Assembly: GCA_019649035.1 (NCBI GenBank)
Contig: BMAT01001486.1
Coordinates: 823,484-851,266 of the forward strand
DNA length: 27,783 nt
Direction: 5' to 3'
Origin: Elysia marginata
Taxonomy: Eukaryota; Mollusca; Gastropoda; Plakobranchidae
Shown: positions 23,431 through 27,783 of the stretch, one piece after another
Numbering within the stretch: the first letter of the stretch is position 1
How the letters are laid out: every line of letters begins with the position of its first letter
Notes under the pieces: generated by a model
The model's input: the letters and a program-made list of their open reading frames with translations, nothing else
Databases searched by the model: none
Told to the model about the DNA's origin: nothing
Translations under genes and position numbers: made by a program

Positions 23431-23512
23431 GGCTCTGGGTGTCATGTTTCCTTCCGTTTTAGCTTTAAGGCTCTGGGCTCTGCGCGTCAAGTTTTCTTCC
23501 TATTTTTTTAAG
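23431..23512. repeat. Degenerate direct repeat, period about 38 bp
   Basis: GGCTCTGGG at 23431 and 23469 each precede a GTCA(T/A)GTTT(C/T)CTTCC block and a T-rich/TTAA end. Two diverged copies. Confidence 0.5.
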
Positions 23513-24843
23513 GTTAAGGCCGTTTTTAGACTTACTAGGCGTAGCTCAAAGACACATTTGCACAAAATAATTTGGTCTTCGTCGGCTTCCGTGAAATTTT
23601 AAAAGATCTAAGATTATAACAAAAAAAGGCAGAATCAGCACTGTAACTATAAGCATACAAGTGTGCGGTTAAGCCACTCTTATCAGTTGGGGGTTCAGCG
23701 ACTCATATAAGTTGGGGTATCCCCTACAAAGTTCAAAGAATTTTAGTAAACGTTCTTTGATACATTCCAATTACTTTCTTGACTTGACTCTGCACCTGAT
23801 ACAATGTACTACACACCTCACTAGAAACTATGAGTATTACGACTGGGAAGAAGAATGGTAATCTAGGCAGCCGAATTTTATAATGGCTTTTGATTGCTGA
23901 ATCAGAATGTCTAGATTCTTTCGTACCTGTTTCCCCATAGCGGCCTCAAACAAATCAATAAATCTAGCTACTTTTTTGTTCTTTTACTGTCACGTGCGTA
24001 CACTTCTTGCAGCTATAAGAACTATTATAATTCTTGTTTAACAAAGCAAGCTTTCGGTGTTGTCCTGCGTTTCCTTTATTTTTTTCAGTGCGAATTTAGT
24101 AGCTTTGCTTTAAATAAAAACTTACCCAACACCCTTAATAAACATATCAAGATAATTATCTTTCTATCATCCAAGTTTTTAAATTACTTAAATTACATAA
24201 AGACTACATTGGTTTTATTCGCCTTTTCTATCCTTTATCGTGCATAGTTTTTGCTGGCAGTATTTTTTTCCATAAAACTTTTCTGTTGTTTTCTTTTTAT
24301 TCCTTGCTCGCTCATCATTACCTAAACCATCTTTCTATCCCCTCTTTGTACATTCCTTACCACCACCCCTTGCTACCAATTTCCTTATGTAAAAATCATT
24401 CAGTGTCTTGATCAACTCAAGTTTATTTAAATAGTCCATCCACATACGTTTTAACTGTTTCTCGATTTTATTTTTTTGAACGTTGTAACCAGGCAAAGGT
24501 GAAAAGAAGAGGATATATTAATAACCGTTTCTGTGCGGGCGTTGTACTGTTGAGGAGAAGACACGTATGAAAACCCTAGGAAAATTGATGAACTTTCACA
24601 AAACCGATAAACTCACAAATATTGCGCTGTTTTGATGTAGAAAATTCTCACAGATCGGTTTTAAAATTCCAAATTCGATCAGTATTGACGCTTGTATAAA
24701 AGAACAAAGATAGACATACATAAAGATCTGTATTTCAGAATATGGAACCTGGAAACGCGCAGAATGCGATCTGCATAATTCACCAACCAATTATTCTTAG
24801 TGAATAATCTGCTCGCTACAACGGCGCATTATTGGCATTGTGA

Positions 24844-24901
24844 TGGTCTACAAAAACCAGAAAAGCTGCGTTTGGTCTACAAAAACCAGAAAAGCTGCGT
24901 T
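24844..24901. repeat. Perfect tandem duplication of 29 bp
   Basis: A 29-base unit beginning TGGTCTACAAAAACCAG occurs twice head to tail (24844-24872, 24873-24901) with no mismatch, followed by a partial TGG. Identity suggests a recent slippage or an assembly duplication. Confidence 0.97.
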
Positions 24902-26297
24902 TGGCGGATAATTCCTGTCAGCAGCTCAACGGTTATCCCGCACAGCTAATGGCAGGCTTTTCTATCGGTGTGTGGGCTTACAAAAAAGGTTTCATAATTT
25001 CTTTTAGAGAAACCGCGATAGTGATTTAAGCGCTTAAGTTTTCTCATAAGCGATCACCAACGAACTTACCTTCTAAACTAGCAAAACAACATTTAAAAAA
25101 TAGCGGCGCGCCATTAAAGCCTTCTTAAGTTACAAGATCTTTTAATGTCAGTTTTCGGGCACTCATTCTTGAATATTTTGATTCACAACTTTACTGACTT
25201 TTCCCAAAATTGTGGAAATGTCAGCCAAGCTGAGAATGACACTACAAAGTACCGGTACATTAAGTCTCAAAACCAAAATCCACCGTTGGACAATAATGTC
25301 GCAAATACAGATAAATAGATTTTTATTATTTTACACACAGCGAATGGCAAGTAAATGCATGATTGACAAATAATTTGGAGAACGCTAGCTCATAAGAGAT
25401 TATTTGTTGTCTTTAGCTTGCCACACATTTCTTTGCAAAATTAGTGCAGATTATCAATGAAGCATTGTTATAAATTTTAATTAGATGACATATTGTGTTC
25501 AAAGCGATCAACATGCAAAGAAAAGCTTTTATATAAATGACAACATGGAAATATTTTCATTTTAATTAGACCAGTCATTCAAAGGCCAAAAGTGAATAAT
25601 GTGATAGCTTTTATACAGCAGCTGAATTACTTTTATTACACTCAAACTTCTGAAGACAGGGTTTCACCAAAAGTTTACATAGTTCACATAAATTATAGCT
25701 GCTCTTCAAAACCTCTTGTTTTCTAAAAGATGATTCCAAACAAAAGGTCAATGTAGTCTGCAATATTGATTTGACTACTGGTACTTCAAATGCCATATGA
25801 CAGAAGAATCTTAAAATTCGACGAGCAAGGCAAATCATAAGAATAAATGACAAAATGAACAAAGTATGGCATTTCCTCGTTAAAGTTATAGATACTCCTA
25901 AAAGTTTAACAGTGTAATTAGATTGTGCAATAAATAAAACAATATCTTTGAAATTATGGATTTTCCTGAAACTTTCAATTTTTCTATCTCCGGTTTAAAA
26001 AGATAATGAAATTGAACAATAGTTACATGAAGTTTAGACTCCTGACATGAAATCTGGAAAAAACTGGTTGTGTATTCTTGCGGATTAGAAAAGGGCGTTG
26101 CAGTCGATAGACAGCAAGCCTAATGATCTGCACTTTGAAACAAAATATTACTTTGCAGTGTTGTGTTTTGGGTTTGATTGGATATATTGTTTCTGCTTGT
26201 TTAATCAAGCTTGTGCAATTCGAAAATCAAATTAATTCTGCCAAGGGGCCATTAGTAAGTCCCTTACTAATTGTATTAACTGTATGTCTTCCACCAG

Positions 26298-26421
26298 TTC
26301 CGTAATCAAGGACGCGGAGAACTGCTTGTGTCACTGTGTTATCAACCTGCTGCTAACAGGCTCGGAGTGGTCGTCCTCAAGGCCAGGAACCTACCCAAGA
26401 TGGACATCACCGGACTTTCTG
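26298..26421 (+). CDS. syt4: Synaptotagmin-4/11-like, internal exon: first part of C2B
   Basis: Continues the exon ending at 17833. Translation begins [20 protein letters not shown] and runs through [18 protein letters not shown]. This is the start of a synaptotagmin C2B domain: the GRGELL(V/I)SLCYQ strand and the LPKMD loop with the first calcium-site Asp. The acceptor is CCACCAG at 26297, with a branch-point-like TACTAAT about 35 bases upstream; phase 0 matches the upstream donor. In this family GLS is followed by DPYVK, so the donor is probably G|GTTGGT after 26421, phase 1, with the next exon supplying AT to complete Asp. A closer consensus donor (GTAAAT at 26426) is 4 bases on but would insert residues before DPY. 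The remaining C2B exons are not in the window. Confidence 0.92.
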
Positions 26422-26680
26422 GTTGGTAAATCTTTCCCTTATTTAATTCAAGCAGATTTGTTGTGTTATGCAAACGATGCACGAAAAACATTGATGTTTT
26501 AAAAGGGAGGCAAATAAATAAGGTTTCAGAGTGTACGTTACAACATGATCTACTACCATTACAGATGTAGACAACACGACTGAAATTTTGATCAGTAAAA
26601 ATTTTCAGGCCTACACGAATTTATGTTTTAGATATCTTCGACATGACTTTACGTACCGGGACTGGAAAGAATAGTATAAA

Positions 26681-26729
26681 CAGCAGAAGCAGCACCAGCA
26701 GCGCAGCAGGGATAGCAGCAGCTGTAGTG

Positions 26730-26802
<73 letters not shown>

Positions 26803-26964
26803 TAGTAGTAGTAGTAGTTGTAGTAGTGGTAGTAGTAATAGTAGTATTAGTAGTAATAGTTAGTAGTAGTAGTAATAGTAATAGCAGTGATAGCAGTAGT
26901 AGTAGTAGTAGCTGTAGTAGCAGCGGCTGTAGTAGTAGAAATAGTAGCAATAATAATAATAATG

Positions 26965-27012
<48 letters not shown>

Positions 27013-27255
27013 GTAGTAGTAGTAGTAGTAGTAATAGTAGTAACAGTAGTAGTAGTAGTAATACAAATAGTAGTAATAGCAGTAGTAGTTGTTGTAGTAG
27101 TAGCAGCTGTCGTAGTAAAATAGTATTAATAATAATACTAGTAATAATAATAAGAATAACAGTAGTAGTAGTGAAAGTAGTAGTAGTAGTAGTGGTAGTA
27201 GTAGTAGGAGGAGGACGAACAGCAGCAGTTGTAGTAGTTGTAGTAGTTGTAGTAG
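26681..27255. repeat. AGT/AAT trinucleotide array, left of the SINE
   Basis: A compound array of about 575 bp: CAG-rich start, (AGT)n core, (AAT)n block at about 26946-27010, then mixed AGT/AAT/AGG. It starts about 260 bases after the C2B exon. A motif around 26890-26960 recurs near 27075-27140 and near 27722-27783, suggesting larger duplications within the array. Poly-Val and poly-Ser frames here are not genes. Confidence 0.97.
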
Positions 27256-27262
27256 TAGTCGT

Positions 27263-27583
27263 GGCGTCGTGGTCTAGTGGTAGACACTGGACTTTCCGAT
27301 CGAGAGGTCCGAGGTTCGAGACCTGCTTTCGGCAGGTCGACGTTTAGTCCTTGAGAAAGGCTATTTACACACATTTCTTCGCCTCACTCATGCTTTAAAC
27401 GAATACCCAACTGTAGGCAGTGAAAAATCTGGTCAGAATGCTAGAGTGTTGCGCTTAACTAGCTGCTCCTCTGTGAGTTCAGAAGGTACTTTGGTTGGGA
27501 ATGGCTTGTCGGGGAACCCATGTAGAGCGCTTAGAGCACATTAGTGGATAAGCGCTCTATAAAAACGCTCTTTACTTTACTTT
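27263..27583 (+). mobile_element. tRNA-derived SINE
   Basis: The 5' part is tRNA-like: an A-box (TGGTCTAGTGG, 27270-27280) and a B-box (GGTTCGAGACC, 27313-27323) spaced as in an internal Pol III promoter. A body without coding potential follows. Near the 3' end is a perfect 10-bp inverted repeat, AGAGCGCTTA (27524-27533) with TAAGCGCTCT (27549-27558), then a CTTTA-type tail. The short direct repeat TAGTCGT occurs at both edges (27256-27262, 27584-27590) and may be the target-site duplication, though the triplet-repeat context weakens that. It is inserted between two AGT-rich arrays in the intron after the C2B exon. Confidence 0.8.
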
Positions 27584-27590
27584 TAGTCGT

Positions 27591-27604
27591 CGCAGTAGTA
27601 GTAA

Positions 27605-27661
<57 letters not shown>

Positions 27662-27783
27662 AAGTAGTAGTAGTAGTAATAGTAGTAGTAGTAATAGGAG
27701 TAGTAGTAATAGTGATAGTAGTAATAGCAGTAGTAGTAGTTGTAGTAGCAGCAGCTGTAGTAGTAGAAATAGTAGTAATAATA
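27591..27783. repeat. AGT trinucleotide array, right of the SINE, running off the window
   Basis: The array resumes immediately after the SINE as (AGT)n with AAT and AGC variants and is cut by the window edge. It probably formed one array with the block before 27255 until the SINE inserted. Confidence 0.95.

Larger units (their letters stand above)
17834..26297 (+). other. syt4: Intron of the syt4-like gene
   Basis: GT-AG intron of 8,464 bases, phase 0, between C2A and C2B. Besides the repeats listed separately it contains no frame that looks like another exon, and family alignment leaves no missing residues between the two exons. Stretches 17834-18690, 19330-20350, 20553-22350, 22560-24840 and 24902-26297 hold nothing I can name. 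Confidence 0.85.

Noticed and set aside
26621-27374. Open frames up to 234 codons with poly-Val, poly-Ser, poly-Asn and poly-Ile
   Set aside because: Repeat artefacts; the array is intronic, following the C2B exon.
1-27783. A novel multi-gene or defence-type system
   Set aside because: Only one gene is supported; the rest is introns, repeats and transposon remnants.

Overview
The window looks like AT-rich, gene-poor animal nuclear DNA: long introns, canonical GT-AG splice sites, many microsatellites, decayed non-LTR retrotransposons and one tRNA-derived SINE. The repeat mix and the flavour of the one recognisable gene suggest a lophotrochozoan, probably a mollusc. That placement is inference, since no diagnostic marker is present. 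There are no bacterial-type genes, operons, CRISPR arrays or rRNA genes.

The only confident host gene is a synaptotagmin of the Syt4/Syt11 type on the + strand. Two coding exons are visible. The large exon at 16980-17833 carries the membrane anchor, linker and entire C2A domain. The exon at 26298-26421 carries the first part of C2B. They are joined in phase 0 across an intron of about 8.5 kb. The rest of C2B lies beyond the right edge. A possible first coding exon (10666-10699, good start context, GTGAGT donor, compatible phase) lies about 6.3 kb upstream, preceded by a GC-richer patch with CRE-like and CCAAT-like boxes. If correct, most of the right 17 kb is this one gene and the left 10 kb is upstream DNA.

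Left part (1-10 kb): no gene. It holds a foldback element with 54-bp terminal inverted repeats (4051-4328), a degenerate minisatellite (4810-5002), a GAA-rich purine tract (5830-5940) directly before a frameshifted reverse-transcriptase remnant (about 5940-6270), and poly-C/poly-G runs.

Middle (10-17 kb): candidate promoter and exon 1, CT/CTGT/GATA-type microsatellites, a short 5'-truncated LINE copy with a perfect 12-bp target-site duplication (13274-13479), an AAT array (about 13604-13785), and a 2.1-kb antisense, 5'-truncated, decayed LINE (about 13786-15880) whose RT domain can be read piecewise.

Right part (17-27.8 kb): the two exons and the intron between them. It contains a roughly 500-bp AGT-type array, GAA and GA tracts, a 29-bp tandem duplication and, after the second exon, two more AGT-type arrays with a SINE inserted between them. 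The SINE and the 2.1-kb LINE end in a related GCGCT hairpin, which fits a LINE-SINE 3'-tail partnership.

I found no novel multi-gene system. The most interesting material is the mobile-element structure and the putative start and regulation of the syt4-like gene.
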